This document shows positions 23,300 through 32,867 of a stretch of 64,000 nt of DNA, in pieces. The stretch comes from Halomarina rubra (lineage in GTDB: Archaea > Halobacteriota > Halobacteria > Halobacteriales > Haloarculaceae), in contig NZ_JALXFV010000005.1 in the NCBI RefSeq assembly GCF_023699475.1, positions 186,001-250,000 of the forward strand, given 5' to 3'. The notes under the pieces were generated by a model, which saw nothing but the letters and a program-made list of their open reading frames with translations, did no database searches and had not been told where the DNA came from. The translations under genes and the position numbers were made by a program. How positions within the stretch are numbered: the first letter of the stretch is position 1; every line of letters starts with the position of its first letter.

Positions 23300-25003
23300 T
23301 TAGTCGTCGGCCGGGGCTGCGTCGCCGCTGGCCGCGCCCGCGGGGAGCGCGCCGTCGGGGACGACGCCGTCGTCGGTCCAGCCGCGCAGGTCGTAGTACT
23401 CCGAGAGGGCGTCGCTCAGTCCCGCGATGTCGTAGGGCAGGTCGTCGTCGGCCGCGCGGTCCATCCCGCGTTGGTTGTTGAAGTGGCGTTCGAGCGTGAC
23501 GATGCGCTCGCCGACCGCGAGCAGTTCGTCGTAGTCGGCGTCGAGCAGCGCCTCCCAGCGCTCCTCGCGGACGTGCGAGGACGCGAACTTACAGAGGACG
23601 GCGGCGTCCTTCAGCGCGTTCTGGTTCTCGCGGTCGACGACGTGCTCGGCCTTCCCCTCGACGCCCTCGCGGTCGAGTGCGAGTTTCGGCGGCACCAGCG
23701 GGTACTCCAGCTGGTACATCTCGGCGTACATGTGGTCCGCACCTCGGTTCGAGGTGGCGAACGAGAGTCCCTGCCCGTTCAGCGTCCGGCCGTCGTGGGC
23801 GGCGAACTCCATGCCCTTCATCGACCAGTTCTCGACGCCCAGCTCCTCGTGACAGCGGTCGATACCCTCTGCGAGCGTGTCGCCGACGCCCTCGCGCAGC
23901 GCGATTGCCTCGATGAGTTCGTGGATGCGTTCGACGTCGCCGAACGCGTCTTCGCTCTTGAGCTGGGCGGCGATGACGTCGCCACAGGAGATGGTGTCGA
24001 GACCGTAGACGTCACAGAGGTCGTTGGACTTCATGATGGCGACGAAGTCGTCGACGTCCGCGTTCGACCCGAACGACATCACCGTCTCGTACTCGGGGCC
24101 CTCGGTCTCCAGGCCCGACTCCTCGTCGCGGGTCGGCAGTTTGCACGCGAACGCACACGACGAGCAGGTGCCCTTCTTGTACTTGTGCTCGATGACCGCG
24201 CCCGACCCGATGTCCTCCGCGCCCTCGAACTGGAGGTCCTCGAAGTACCGGGTCGGCAGCGCGCCGACGGAGTTGGCGTACTCGGTGACGGAGACGGTGC
24301 CGGCGTCTTTCATCGGACTGCCCGACTCGGAGGCCTCCTTGTGGACCTCCATCGTCGCCTCGCCCTCCACGAGCGTCTCGGGCGGTGACTCGCCGTCGAA
24401 CGTGAGGAACTTCACGTTCTTCGCGCCGAGGACGGCCCCGAGACCGCCGCGTCCGAACGCGCGGGACTCGCTGGTCATGATGGAGGCGAAGCGGACCTCG
24501 TTCTCGCCGGCCGGGCCGACGACGGCGGTGTGCTCGGCGTCGAGGCCGTGTTCGGCTTCGATGTGCCCGAGCGTCTCGGGGACCGTCGCGCCCGCGAGGT
24601 CGGGGACCGGTTCGAACTCGACAGTGTCGTCGCGCACGTGGATGCCGACGAGGTCCTCGCTCTGGCCGACGACCTCGACCGCGGAGAAACCGGTCGCGAG
24701 GAAGTTCCGCGAGAGGAAGCCGCCCGCGTTCGATGAGCAGAGGCCGTCCGTGAGCGGCGACAGCGCCGTCGCGGACATCCGACCGGTGAAGCTCATCGTC
24801 GCGGTCTGGAGCGGTCCCGTCGCGAGGTAGAGGCGGTTGTCCTCGCCGAACGGGTCGGCGTCGAACGGGATGCGGTCGTGGGCGAGCGCCGTCCCGACGC
24901 CGCGTCCTCCGAGGTAGTCGGCGAGCACGTCGTCGATGGCGGACTCCTCGGCGGTCTGCGCGCTCACGTCGATCGTGAGCAGCGGGCCTTCGGCGTGAAT
25001 CAT
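23300..25003 (-). CDS. aor: Aldehyde ferredoxin oxidoreductase (tungsten enzyme)
   Basis: A 567-residue tungsten-bispyranopterin enzyme that oxidises aldehydes to acids with ferredoxin. N-terminal pterin-binding segments include YLGGRGVGTA and a SGRMS-like FTGRMSATAL; the 4Fe-4S motif CxxCxxxC lies at GTCSSCAFACK with the fourth Cys in AAVLCKFASS near the C-terminus. A FGRGGLGAVLG segment fits the cofactor-binding site. Length is slightly below the 600-residue average. The ATG at 25003 lies behind a GCTTATG core about 25 bp upstream, so the transcript is probably leaderless. No moaD-like sulphur carrier or ferredoxin is adjacent. Confidence 0.93.
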   Translation of the reverse strand: MIHAEGPLLTIDVSAQTAEESAIDDVLADYLGGRGVGTALAHDRIPFDADPFGEDNRLYLATGPLQTATMSFTGRMSATALSPLTDGLCSSNAGGFLSRNFLATGFSAVEVVGQSEDLVGIHVRDDTVEFEPVPDLAGATVPETLGHIEAEHGLDAEHTAVVGPAGENEVRFASIMTSESRAFGRGGLGAVLGAKNVKFLTFDGESPPETLVEGEATMEVHKEASESGSPMKDAGTVSVTEYANSVGALPTRYFEDLQFEGAEDIGSGAVIEHKYKKGTCSSCAFACKLPTRDEESGLETEGPEYETVMSFGSNADVDDFVAIMKSNDLCDVYGLDTISCGDVIAAQLKSEDAFGDVERIHELIEAIALREGVGDTLAEGIDRCHEELGVENWSMKGMEFAAHDGRTLNGQGLSFATSNRGADHMYAEMYQLEYPLVPPKLALDREGVEGKAEHVVDRENQNALKDAAVLCKFASSHVREERWEALLDADYDELLAVGERIVTLERHFNNQRGMDRAADDDLPYDIAGLSDALSEYYDLRGWTDDGVVPDGALPAGAASGDAAPADD

Positions 25004-25081
25004 ACACCGATGCAACTGCCGGACCCGCATAAGCTCCCGCGTTTCAAATTCCGAACGACAACGAGACGAGAGGAGAGACGG

Positions 25082-26752
25082 TCAGTAGTACAGGACGTCG
25101 AGCAGGCGCTCGCGGAGGCCGGGGTCACCGAGCGACTCGGGACGTTCGACGGTGGTGCTCTCGTAGCCCGAGAATCGGAGTTCGGTGTGGGTTCGAGTCT
25201 GGTCCGTGACGTTTCCGTCCTCTCGAAGCACGAAGTTGAGCGTCTCGTCGACCGCGAGGAGTCGTCCGGTGTCACGGTCGAACGTGGCGACGATACGGTT
25301 CGGTCCGTCGGCCACCATCGAGTTGCGGAGGTCGACGGTGGTCGCGTTTCGAATCGCGACCGGGTCGGTGAGTTCGAGGGTGACGTTCTCGTCGGTCCGT
25401 TCGGCGACGCGCCACGGTTCGTCACCCGCTGGGAGACGCAGCGTGGTCGGGCACCGGAACCATCCGAGGTCGTCGGGGTCGGACCGCTCGACCAGCCACT
25501 TCGACTGCGTGTAGTCGTTCCGTTGGGCGAAGACGCCCTCTTGGAGGTACGCCCGGCCGGCGTCGTCGCCGAACGTGAAGTGGGCCGTGCCGCGACGCTG
25601 GCGATAGTTGATATCGCTGGTACACACCGACATCTGACGACCGCTGGTCGTGTTCGTGACTCGTGCGGCGGCGGTGTGGCTCTCCCGTCCGAGCGCCGTC
25701 CGTCCGGCTTCGAAGAGCACCACGGCGTCCGCGTCGGGGCTCACGTCCGTCGTCGTCGCCTCGTAGGGTCGGACGTCGACCGTCCGGACCGCGACGGTCC
25801 CGACGAGGAGAGCCGAGACGAACAAGCCAGCCAGCGCGAACCGTGGCACGTGCCGACGGAGCTGGGTACGAACCGACGCGGTACCGGTGACGTCGCGCGT
25901 CGGTTCCCCGACGAACCGACGGTAGGTGCGAAGGTGGGCGAGGATAGCGAGCGGCCGGACGACGGCACTCGTCGCCGCGACGATGCCGACGAACTGCCAC
26001 GGACCGAGACCGTAGAACTGCAGCGCGACGAACGTCCCGACCACCAGCGGGCAGAGGCCCAGCAGCAGTATCACGAACCGAGCGAGAATCGCTCTCCCGT
26101 CCGACAGCGTCGCTCGAACGCTCTCGCGAATCGCCTCTCGTGCCGACCGACCGTCCAGCACGAGCAGGTCGACGAAGCCGAACGGCGCTCGTCCGACCCC
26201 CCATGCCACGAACAGCGAGAACAGGACGACCACACCGAGCACGTTCCGTCCGGTTCGCTCCTGTGAGGTCGGTGCCAGTGCGTACGCGGTCGCTTCGACA
26301 CCGGTCAGCAACGCGAACGCGAGCGCACAGACCGGAACGACCGACACGACGACCAGCGGGAGCGCTGCGACGCGCTGGAGAAGTCGGGTCCGAGCCAGCG
26401 ACCGGTAGTCGGAGATGACCGACCGGACGAGCACCCGCAGGGTCGCGGGCGTGGTCTGAACTGCTGCCGTATTGGAACGAACGAGGCCGTACCCACCGGC
26501 GGCGAGCGCCGGACCGACGACGAACCACAGCAGTTCGGCGAGGACGGCGACGGCACCGATCTCCACGACCTGGACGACGAGACCAGTCCTGGTTTCGAGA
26601 ACGCCATCGGTGATGCCGGAGACGAGTGGTTCGAGAGCGACGACACCCGCAATCGCGAGCAGTTCGACCGCCCCGGCCAAGACGGCGAAGACGGCCATCG
26701 CTCGCGGTCGCGACCGGACGATTCCCCACACCGACCGACGAGACCCAGCCAT
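25082..26752 (-). CDS. Polytopic membrane protein with extracytoplasmic domain, unknown
   Basis: A 556-residue protein I cannot place in a named family. It has about six or seven hydrophobic segments in residues 15-310 (for example AVFAVLAGAVELLAI, VLGVVVLFSLFVAWG and FVILLLGLCPLVVG), one further segment near 308-325 (FALAGLFVSALLVGTV), and then about 230 residues that should lie outside. The outer part is rich in Thr, Asn, Asp and strand-like repeats and contains two cysteines (SVCTSDI and WFRCPTT) that could form a disulphide; it resembles a lipid- or ligand-binding beta domain in haloarchaeal surface proteins, but this is loose. It stands alone between AOR and the antiporter. Low-level codon use is similar to neighbours, so no sign of transfer. 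Confidence 0.55.
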   Translation of the reverse strand: MAGSRRSVWGIVRSRPRAMAVFAVLAGAVELLAIAGVVALEPLVSGITDGVLETRTGLVVQVVEIGAVAVLAELLWFVVGPALAAGGYGLVRSNTAAVQTTPATLRVLVRSVISDYRSLARTRLLQRVAALPLVVVSVVPVCALAFALLTGVEATAYALAPTSQERTGRNVLGVVVLFSLFVAWGVGRAPFGFVDLLVLDGRSAREAIRESVRATLSDGRAILARFVILLLGLCPLVVGTFVALQFYGLGPWQFVGIVAATSAVVRPLAILAHLRTYRRFVGEPTRDVTGTASVRTQLRRHVPRFALAGLFVSALLVGTVAVRTVDVRPYEATTTDVSPDADAVVLFEAGRTALGRESHTAAARVTNTTSGRQMSVCTSDINYRQRRGTAHFTFGDDAGRAYLQEGVFAQRNDYTQSKWLVERSDPDDLGWFRCPTTLRLPAGDEPWRVAERTDENVTLELTDPVAIRNATTVDLRNSMVADGPNRIVATFDRDTGRLLAVDETLNFVLREDGNVTDQTRTHTELRFSGYESTTVERPESLGDPGLRERLLDVLYY

Positions 26753-26799
26753 ACCTCTCGCGTCGTGTGACTGACAAAGAAACTGACGCTATTTGCGAC

Positions 26800-28716
26800 C
26801 TACTCGGGGTGACAGAACACCATCGCGTCGCGGACGGACTCGCGGTCGCCCAGCAGCGTGATGCGGTCGCCGCGTTCGAGCGTGAAGTCGGCGTCGGGCA
26901 CCTGCACCTGGCCGTTGCGTGCGACCAGCGCGATGAGACAGCCACCGGGGAGTTCCGGGCCGACCTCGCGGACCGACCGGCCGACGAGTTCGTCGGCGGT
27001 GACCTCGATCTCCTGGACGTCGCCGCTCTCGCCGATGCCGGAGGTCCACTTCGCGAGCGCGGGCCGTTCGATGAGGTTGTCGATGGCCTGGGCCGTCGCG
27101 GTGGTGGGAGCGACGGTCCGGACGCCGAGGTCCTCGAAGGCGTCGACGTTGTTCGCGTTGTTCACCCGCGAGATGATGGTCTCGATGTCGAACCGCGAGT
27201 CACCCAGTTGGGAGACCAGCAGGTTGACGTCGTCGTCGCCGGTGGCGGCGACCAGCGTGGACGCGTTGCCGGCCCCCGCGGCCTGCAACACGTCGATGTC
27301 GGTACCGTCGCCTTGGTGGACGGTGTGCCCGGCGTTACGGGCGAGCGCGAGCATCTCGTCGTCCTCTTCGACGATGACGACGTTCTCTCCTCTGTCTTCG
27401 AGGCGGTCCGCGAGCGCACGGCCCACGGTCCCGCCTCCGATGATGATTGCACGCATTGGGATGATGTCGAGGTACTCTGCGATGTACCGGGCGAGGCCGG
27501 CCTCGAACACGACCGTCGCCAGGATGACCAGGAACACGGTGCCGACCAGCAACGTGGCGGCGTTGTCGAGCGTCTCCGCCTCCGCCGCCGTCGCGGTGAC
27601 CTCGCCGGCACGGATGGCGGCGGCCTCCGCCCGAAGTTCGACGGCGAACAGCGTCGCGACGGACGCGGGGATGATACCGCGTGGTCCGACGAAGCTCATG
27701 AACAGCTTCTCGCCGGTCGTGAAGCGATTGCCGACCGTCGAGACGAACACCAACAGCGGACGGATGACGAGCGCGACGACGAGCACGACGATCAGGCCGC
27801 CGACGCCGAGGTCGATGACCTCCTGTGGCTGGAGCAGCGCCGCCAGCGCGATGAACACGAACGAGAGGACGATGAGCGTCACGTCGCCCTTGAAGTCCGT
27901 GATGTCCTCCTCGTAGGGCAGGTCGGCGTTGCCGAGCAGGATACCCGCCGCCGCGACGGCTGGCAGGCCGGCCTCGGTGGCGAAGTAGTCCGCTGCACCG
28001 TAGGCGACGAGCGCCCCCGCCAACACCAGCAGACGGGCGTTCTGGGGAGCGTTCTGCGGCGAGAGGTCGACGTAGCGGATGGCGTAGTACAGCACGCCGG
28101 CGACCGCGACGCCGACGAGCAGACCGACGCCGAGTCGGTTGACGAACCCGGCGACGATGCCGCCCTCGCCGATGTGGCCGATGACGACCTCGAAGACGAC
28201 GATGGCGATGATGGCCGCCGTCACGTCGTTGACGATGCCTTCGGTCTCCAGCGCCGCCTCGACGCGGTCTCGCGCCGGGACGACCTCCAGGATGGGGGCG
28301 ATGACCGTCGGCCCGGTGGCGACGAGCAACGCCCCGATGAGGAAGGCGACGTCCCACTCCGCGGGGAGCGCGTAGCGGACGACGATGGCGGTTCCGATGA
28401 GCGCGATGACCGCACCGACGGTGACGAGACGGATGGTCTCGGCCGGCGCTTCCCGAAGCTTGTCGATCTTGAGGTGGAACGCCCCCTCGAAGACGATGAT
28501 AGCCACGGAGAGACCGACGATGGCCGAGAGCCCCTCGCCGAACGTCGACTGCGAGATGATGGGCTCCTCGAGGACGAACCCCGAGATGGGGCCGAGCACC
28601 AACCCGGCGGCGATGAGGAAGATGATACTCGGGATTCGGAACCGGTCTCCGAGAATCTGTGAGACGACACCGAGTGCGATGATGCCGGCGACGAGGGGGA
28701 TGAGTTCACTGGCCAC
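26800..28716 (-). CDS. Cation:proton antiporter with TrkA-N/TrkA-C domains
   Basis: A 638-residue transporter. Residues 1 to about 390 hold 12-13 membrane helices of the CPA (NhaP/KefB-like) fold, with an ATGPTVIAPI motif at the ion-binding region; the sequence starts with an outside-first hydrophobic helix. Residues from about 400 form a Rossmann RCK domain (IIIGGGTVGRALADRL) that senses NAD(H) or nucleotides, followed by a TrkA-C domain (residues 550-638) ending FCHPE. Such proteins exchange Na+ or K+ for H+ under nucleotide control, important for salt balance in halophiles. Direction and ion are inferred from the family. Confidence 0.88.
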   Translation of the reverse strand: MASELIPLVAGIIALGVVSQILGDRFRIPSIIFLIAAGLVLGPISGFVLEEPIISQSTFGEGLSAIVGLSVAIIVFEGAFHLKIDKLREAPAETIRLVTVGAVIALIGTAIVVRYALPAEWDVAFLIGALLVATGPTVIAPILEVVPARDRVEAALETEGIVNDVTAAIIAIVVFEVVIGHIGEGGIVAGFVNRLGVGLLVGVAVAGVLYYAIRYVDLSPQNAPQNARLLVLAGALVAYGAADYFATEAGLPAVAAAGILLGNADLPYEEDITDFKGDVTLIVLSFVFIALAALLQPQEVIDLGVGGLIVVLVVALVIRPLLVFVSTVGNRFTTGEKLFMSFVGPRGIIPASVATLFAVELRAEAAAIRAGEVTATAAEAETLDNAATLLVGTVFLVILATVVFEAGLARYIAEYLDIIPMRAIIIGGGTVGRALADRLEDRGENVVIVEEDDEMLALARNAGHTVHQGDGTDIDVLQAAGAGNASTLVAATGDDDVNLLVSQLGDSRFDIETIISRVNNANNVDAFEDLGVRTVAPTTATAQAIDNLIERPALAKWTSGIGESGDVQEIEVTADELVGRSVREVGPELPGGCLIALVARNGQVQVPDADFTLERGDRITLLGDRESVRDAMVFCHPE

Positions 28717-28852
28717 TGTTGCGGGTCCTCGCCGAAGTCGTCGTTCCCGACCACTAAACCCTCACCGGTTCCATCCGCTGATTTGCGCCCGACTCGCGGC
28801 GACAAACCGACCGAACGTCCAGATATTCCTACTCGAACACGCCGGACGGGCG

Positions 28853-29506
28853 TTAACCGTCGGGGCGACGGGCGACGAACCGTGCGGGCGCGCCGTCGCC
28901 GTCGAACTGCAGCGGGAACCCCGACACCCAGACGCGTTCGCCCGCGACGGCCCCGAGTCGTAAGTTCTCGACGACGGGGACGCCCGCTTCGAGCAGTCGA
29001 CGGTGGACGGGGTACGGGTCCTGGCCCGAGCGCAGTGCCCGCGGACGGTCCGGGCTGAGCGTGTCCGTCCCGAACAGTTTCACGCCTCGGTCGAGGAGCC
29101 ACGTCGCCGCCTCGGGGGCCAGCCACGGGTACTCGTGGTAGGCGTCGGTCCCCCGACGCTCGGCCCACCCAGTGTGGACGAGAACGACGTCGCCCGGACG
29201 AACGGCGTGGTCGCCCAGACCGGCGCGCAACGCGGGGACGTCGAGTTCACGGGCCGTCCCACACGGGGCGTCGACGACGACCGCCTCGCCGGCGAACGTC
29301 TCCAGCGAGAACGCGTCCAGCGTCGCGCCGCCGTCGAGGACGTGAGCGGGCGCGTCGACGTGCGTCCCGGCGTGGGAGGGGACGTCGAAGCGCGTCACGG
29401 TCACGCCGTCGTCCGCGACCGACCGCTCGCGCTCGAAGCGCGGCGGGGCGAGCGCCGTCGAGTGGTCCATCCCCGGTCCGAACGGCTGGGAGAGGTCGAC
29501 CCACAT
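28853..29506 (-). CDS. Cyclase-family hydrolase (kynurenine-formamidase-like), cytoplasmic
   Basis: A 217-residue metal-dependent hydrolase. It starts MWVDLSQPFGPGM and has the signature SHAGTHVDAPAHVL (H-x-G-T-H-x-D-A-P, residues 45-58), which binds the metals of the cyclase/arylformamidase family, then HTGWAERRG and FGTDTLSPD further along. No signal peptide, so cytoplasmic. A second, exported member of the same family lies at 31364-32719, with an acyl-CoA synthetase gene between them, divergent from this gene. Substrate unknown; formylkynurenine or a cyclic ester is possible. Confidence 0.85.
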   Translation of the reverse strand: MWVDLSQPFGPGMDHSTALAPPRFERERSVADDGVTVTRFDVPSHAGTHVDAPAHVLDGGATLDAFSLETFAGEAVVVDAPCGTARELDVPALRAGLGDHAVRPGDVVLVHTGWAERRGTDAYHEYPWLAPEAATWLLDRGVKLFGTDTLSPDRPRALRSGQDPYPVHRRLLEAGVPVVENLRLGAVAGERVWVSGFPLQFDGDGAPARFVARRPDG

Positions 29507-29684
29507 CGGTCGCGGTTCGTGGCCGACGACGATAAACGCCGACCCGGGCCGCGACTGGTCGCACCGCCGCGTCTACCGCCGCGTCTCACCGGCGCGCCGC
29601 GCTGTCGCGGTCCCCGGCACGTCGCGCTGTCGCGCTCCACCGCCCCGCCGCAAGCGGTATGTCACCACCGTCCACACAGCGGGT

Positions 29685-31358
29685 ATGCGTGGCGAACGTC
29701 TCGACGCCTACTGGTTCCACGAGCGGGAGTGGGAGAGCTACGACGCGCTCCAGGACGCCTTCGAGTGGACGGTGCCCGAGCGGTTCAACCTGGCCGACTA
29801 CGTCTGTGACCGGTGGGCCGACGACGTTGACGGCGACCGGGTGGCGCTGTACGCCGCGAGCGACGAGGACGGCCACGACGAAACCGTCACCTACGCCGAC
29901 CTCGCCGACTACACGAATCGGCTCGCGGGCTATCTGGCGAGTAGGGGCGTCGAACGCGGCGACCGCGTGGGTGTCCACGCCCCCCAGACCCCCGAGACGG
30001 CCATCGCCCACATCGCGGTCTGGAAACTCGGAGCCGTGAGCGTCCCGCTCTCGACGCTGTTCGGGACCGAGGGTCTGCGCTACCGACTCGCCGACTCGGG
30101 GGCCGTCGCCTGCGTCAGTTACGGCGAGCACGTCGAGACGCTCCGTGAGGTCCGCCCGGAGACCGCCATCGAGACCGTGGTGACCGTGGATGCCGACCCG
30201 GAAGGCGACGAACACGAGTTCTGGGCGGCCATCGACGCGGCCACACCGGTCGACGGCGCTGTCGACACCGCCGCCGAGGAGGACGCCATCGTCATCTACA
30301 CCTCGGGGACGACGGGCGACCCGAAGGGCGTGCGCCACGCCCACCGCGTTCTGCTCGGTGACCTGCCGGTGTTCCTCACCTCGTTCTGCAACCTCGACCT
30401 GCGCGACGACGACGTACTGTGGACCCCCTCGGAGTGGGCGTGGGTCGCCACGCTGTTCGACGTGGTGTTTCCGGGACTGTTCTACGGCAAGCCGGTCGTC
30501 GCCTACGACGGCGGGCCGTTCGACCCCGAGACGGCGTTCGACATCGTCGAGCGCTACGACGTGTCGCTGTTCTTCGCACCGCCGACGGCGCTACGGATGA
30601 TGGTGCAAGCCGACCCGTCGGCGTACGACCTCTCCAGCGTGCGCGTCGTCCCGAGCGGTGGCGAGTCACTGGGCGAGAGCATCGTCGAGTGGGCCGAGAC
30701 GACGTTCGAGGGCGCGGCGGTCCACGAGGCGTACGGCCAGACTGAGGCGAACATGCTCGTCGGTGACTGCACCGCCCTCACCGAGTTCCGCGAGGGGACC
30801 ATCGGTCCGGCCGGACCGGGCCACGAGGTCGCCGTTCTCGACCCCGAGACGCGCGACCCGCTCGGCCCCGGCGAAGTGGGCGAGATAGCCGTCCGCTACG
30901 AGGACGACCCGGTCTGCTTCGTCGAGTACCTCGGGAAGCCCGAAGCGACCCGCGGAAAGGTGCGAGACGGCTGGCTGCTCACCGAGGACCTCGGCGAGAT
31001 GGACGCCGACGGCTACGTGACGTTCCTCGGACGCACCGACGGCGTCATCATCAGCGCGGGCTACCGCATCGGCCCCGTCGAGATCGAGGAGGCGCTCGCG
31101 ACCCACCCTGCCGTCGCGAACGCGGGCGTCATCGGCGTTCCCGACGACGAACGGGGCGAGGTACCCAAGGCGTTCGTCGTGCTCGCCGACGGCGTCGAGG
31201 GCTCGGACGACCTCGTCACGGCACTCCGCGACCACGTCAGGGGGCGGCTGGCGAAGTACGAGTACCCGCGAGCAGTCGAGTTCGTCGACGGGTTGCCGAC
31301 GACCGAGACCGGGAAGCTCCGGCGGGCGTCGCTCGAAGAGCGGGAGGGGCTCAGGTAG
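29685..31358 (+). CDS. AMP-dependent acyl-CoA synthetase
   Basis: A 557-residue ANL-superfamily ligase. Motifs: the ATP-binding P-loop IYTSGTTGDPKGVRHAH (residues ~205-221), the AYGQTE adenine motif, GWLLTEDLGEMD and the hinge GRTDGVIISAGYRIGP; the C-terminal Lys in TETGKLRR is the acyl-AMP catalytic lysine. It activates a carboxylic acid to its CoA thioester; overall it resembles medium-chain acyl-CoA or acetyl-CoA synthetase-like proteins. The 3' end converges with the exported cyclase (five bases apart). Substrate unspecified. Confidence 0.88.
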   Translation: MRGERLDAYWFHEREWESYDALQDAFEWTVPERFNLADYVCDRWADDVDGDRVALYAASDEDGHDETVTYADLADYTNRLAGYLASRGVERGDRVGVHAPQTPETAIAHIAVWKLGAVSVPLSTLFGTEGLRYRLADSGAVACVSYGEHVETLREVRPETAIETVVTVDADPEGDEHEFWAAIDAATPVDGAVDTAAEEDAIVIYTSGTTGDPKGVRHAHRVLLGDLPVFLTSFCNLDLRDDDVLWTPSEWAWVATLFDVVFPGLFYGKPVVAYDGGPFDPETAFDIVERYDVSLFFAPPTALRMMVQADPSAYDLSSVRVVPSGGESLGESIVEWAETTFEGAAVHEAYGQTEANMLVGDCTALTEFREGTIGPAGPGHEVAVLDPETRDPLGPGEVGEIAVRYEDDPVCFVEYLGKPEATRGKVRDGWLLTEDLGEMDADGYVTFLGRTDGVIISAGYRIGPVEIEEALATHPAVANAGVIGVPDDERGEVPKAFVVLADGVEGSDDLVTALRDHVRGRLAKYEYPRAVEFVDGLPTTETGKLRRASLEEREGLR

Positions 31359-31363
31359 CGCGC

Positions 31364-32719
31364 TCAGTCGTCGGTGTCGTCGCCCTCGTCGTCATCGCTA
31401 TCGTGGCCCTCTCGACCCTTCCCCCCCGGACCGCGGCCCGTCGCCTTCAGCACGACCGGGTTGACGGGTGCGCCGGTGGCGCGTTCGACGTTGAGCGGTG
31501 CGGCGACGAACAGGAAGTCGTAGATGCCGTCCGCGGCGCAGGCCGCCCCGAGGTCTTCGAGCCAGAGGATCTCGTTGAGCGTCACGCCGAGGTTCCGCAG
31601 GAACGCACCGTGCAGCGGGATGACGTAGGTCTCGCCGTCGATTACCTGCGCCACCTTCTCGACGGCGAGGTTGTCCGCACCGATGTACGGGATGTCCTTC
31701 TCGTACACCCACTCGACCAGTTCCTCGCTGAAGACGATGCCCGCCTCGCCCAGCGGTGCCCACGCTGCCTCGGGGTCGCGGGTGCGAGCGGTCGAACCGG
31801 TCCGAATCAGGAGGATGTCGCGGTCCTCGACGTCGACGCCCTGGGCATCGGCGGTGTTGAGCAGGTCCTGGAGGGTGATCTCGTAGCCAAGCGGGAGGCG
31901 GTGTTGCTCGTCGCTCTCCTCGGCGTACCGGCCAACGTCGAGCAGGACGCCGCGGCCGGCGATGCCAGCGTCCGCGGCGTTCGTGATGGCGGCCCTGTCG
32001 AGACCGGTCGTGGTGTCGAACGGTTCGAGGCTGGCCTGCTCGCTCTCCTCGACGACGGCGTCCGTGGTCCGCGTCCCGTCGAGGGCGGTGTCGAACGACT
32101 TCTCGGCGCCCGTCGTCGCGGCGTCGAACCCGTTGTACAACTGGTCGCCGTACCACGCGTGACCGAGCGCGTCGACGTGGGTCGTCCCCTGTAAGAACAG
32201 GTCGGCGGCGAACTTATCGTCCGCGAACCGCACCCCACCGGCGACCGGACTCCCCTCGGGCGGCGTCGTGTTCGTCCGGCGACCGGGGGTTCGGGGCGGG
32301 AACGCCGGGTCGCCCACGTCGGTGCTCGGGAACTGCGGGTCGCTCCCGTCGCCCGGCGCGAGCACCGTCTCGGGGTCGGCCGGGTCGGGGTTGATGACCT
32401 CGCCGGTCACAGGCAACTGGAGCGTGAACCGGCCGATGTTCGTCGGGCCGCCGCGGATGGTCGTCAGCATCCCCCGGAACGCCGCCTCGCTGTCGAGCAG
32501 GTTGAGCGCGCCGAGTTCGTCGTCCTCGCCCCAGCGCCCCCAGTTGTCCGGAAGCCCGTCGAGCAGGGCTGCCACGTCGGCGGTGTTCTCCTGTGCGGCG
32601 ACCGCTTCGAGACTCGTCCCACCCGCCGCCAGCGCGAGCGCCGCGCCACACCCCTGCACGAAGCCGCGTCGGTCGAGCCGTCCTGTACACTCGTCGTGGT
32701 CGTGAGAGTGGTCACTCAT
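31364..32719 (-). CDS. Tat-exported cyclase-family hydrolase
   Basis: A 451-residue relative of the cyclase family with an N-terminal twin-arginine signal: DRRGFVQG near residue 17-24, a hydrophobic stretch (ALALAAGG) and a likely cleavage site after AVAA. The catalytic metal motif is HVDALGHAWYGD (T-H-V-D and later His), with a late VVIPLHGA segment; the family usually places metals here. Its start also has His residues (MSDHSHDHDE) and the C-terminus is a Gly/Asp-rich acidic tail. Being exported, it acts outside the cell. Its 3' end lies five bases from the acyl-CoA synthetase stop. Confidence 0.85.
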   Translation of the reverse strand: MSDHSHDHDECTGRLDRRGFVQGCGAALALAAGGTSLEAVAAQENTADVAALLDGLPDNWGRWGEDDELGALNLLDSEAAFRGMLTTIRGGPTNIGRFTLQLPVTGEVINPDPADPETVLAPGDGSDPQFPSTDVGDPAFPPRTPGRRTNTTPPEGSPVAGGVRFADDKFAADLFLQGTTHVDALGHAWYGDQLYNGFDAATTGAEKSFDTALDGTRTTDAVVEESEQASLEPFDTTTGLDRAAITNAADAGIAGRGVLLDVGRYAEESDEQHRLPLGYEITLQDLLNTADAQGVDVEDRDILLIRTGSTARTRDPEAAWAPLGEAGIVFSEELVEWVYEKDIPYIGADNLAVEKVAQVIDGETYVIPLHGAFLRNLGVTLNEILWLEDLGAACAADGIYDFLFVAAPLNVERATGAPVNPVVLKATGRGPGGKGREGHDSDDDEGDDTDD

Positions 32720-32766
32720 GGTCGTCGTGGCGCGTGAGCAGTGGTGCCACGTGACAGTACCAATCG

Positions 32767-32812
32767 CGAGATAGCTATTAAATATACACTAAATCTAGTT
32801 AGAAATAAATAG
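32767..32812 (-). promoter_or_regulatory. A/T-rich promoter region of the exported cyclase
   Basis: About 45 bp of mostly A and T in otherwise G/C-rich DNA, 48-93 bp before the cyclase ATG. On the minus strand it carries TATATTTAATAG, the best TATA core. Contains several near-repeats of TAAAT and CTAGTTAG, possibly an operator. Confidence 0.55.
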
Positions 32813-32867
32813 GTCCCGTCGCGAGACAGTCCCTTCGCTCTGCCAGTCCCGGCCGTCGTCTCGGCGA

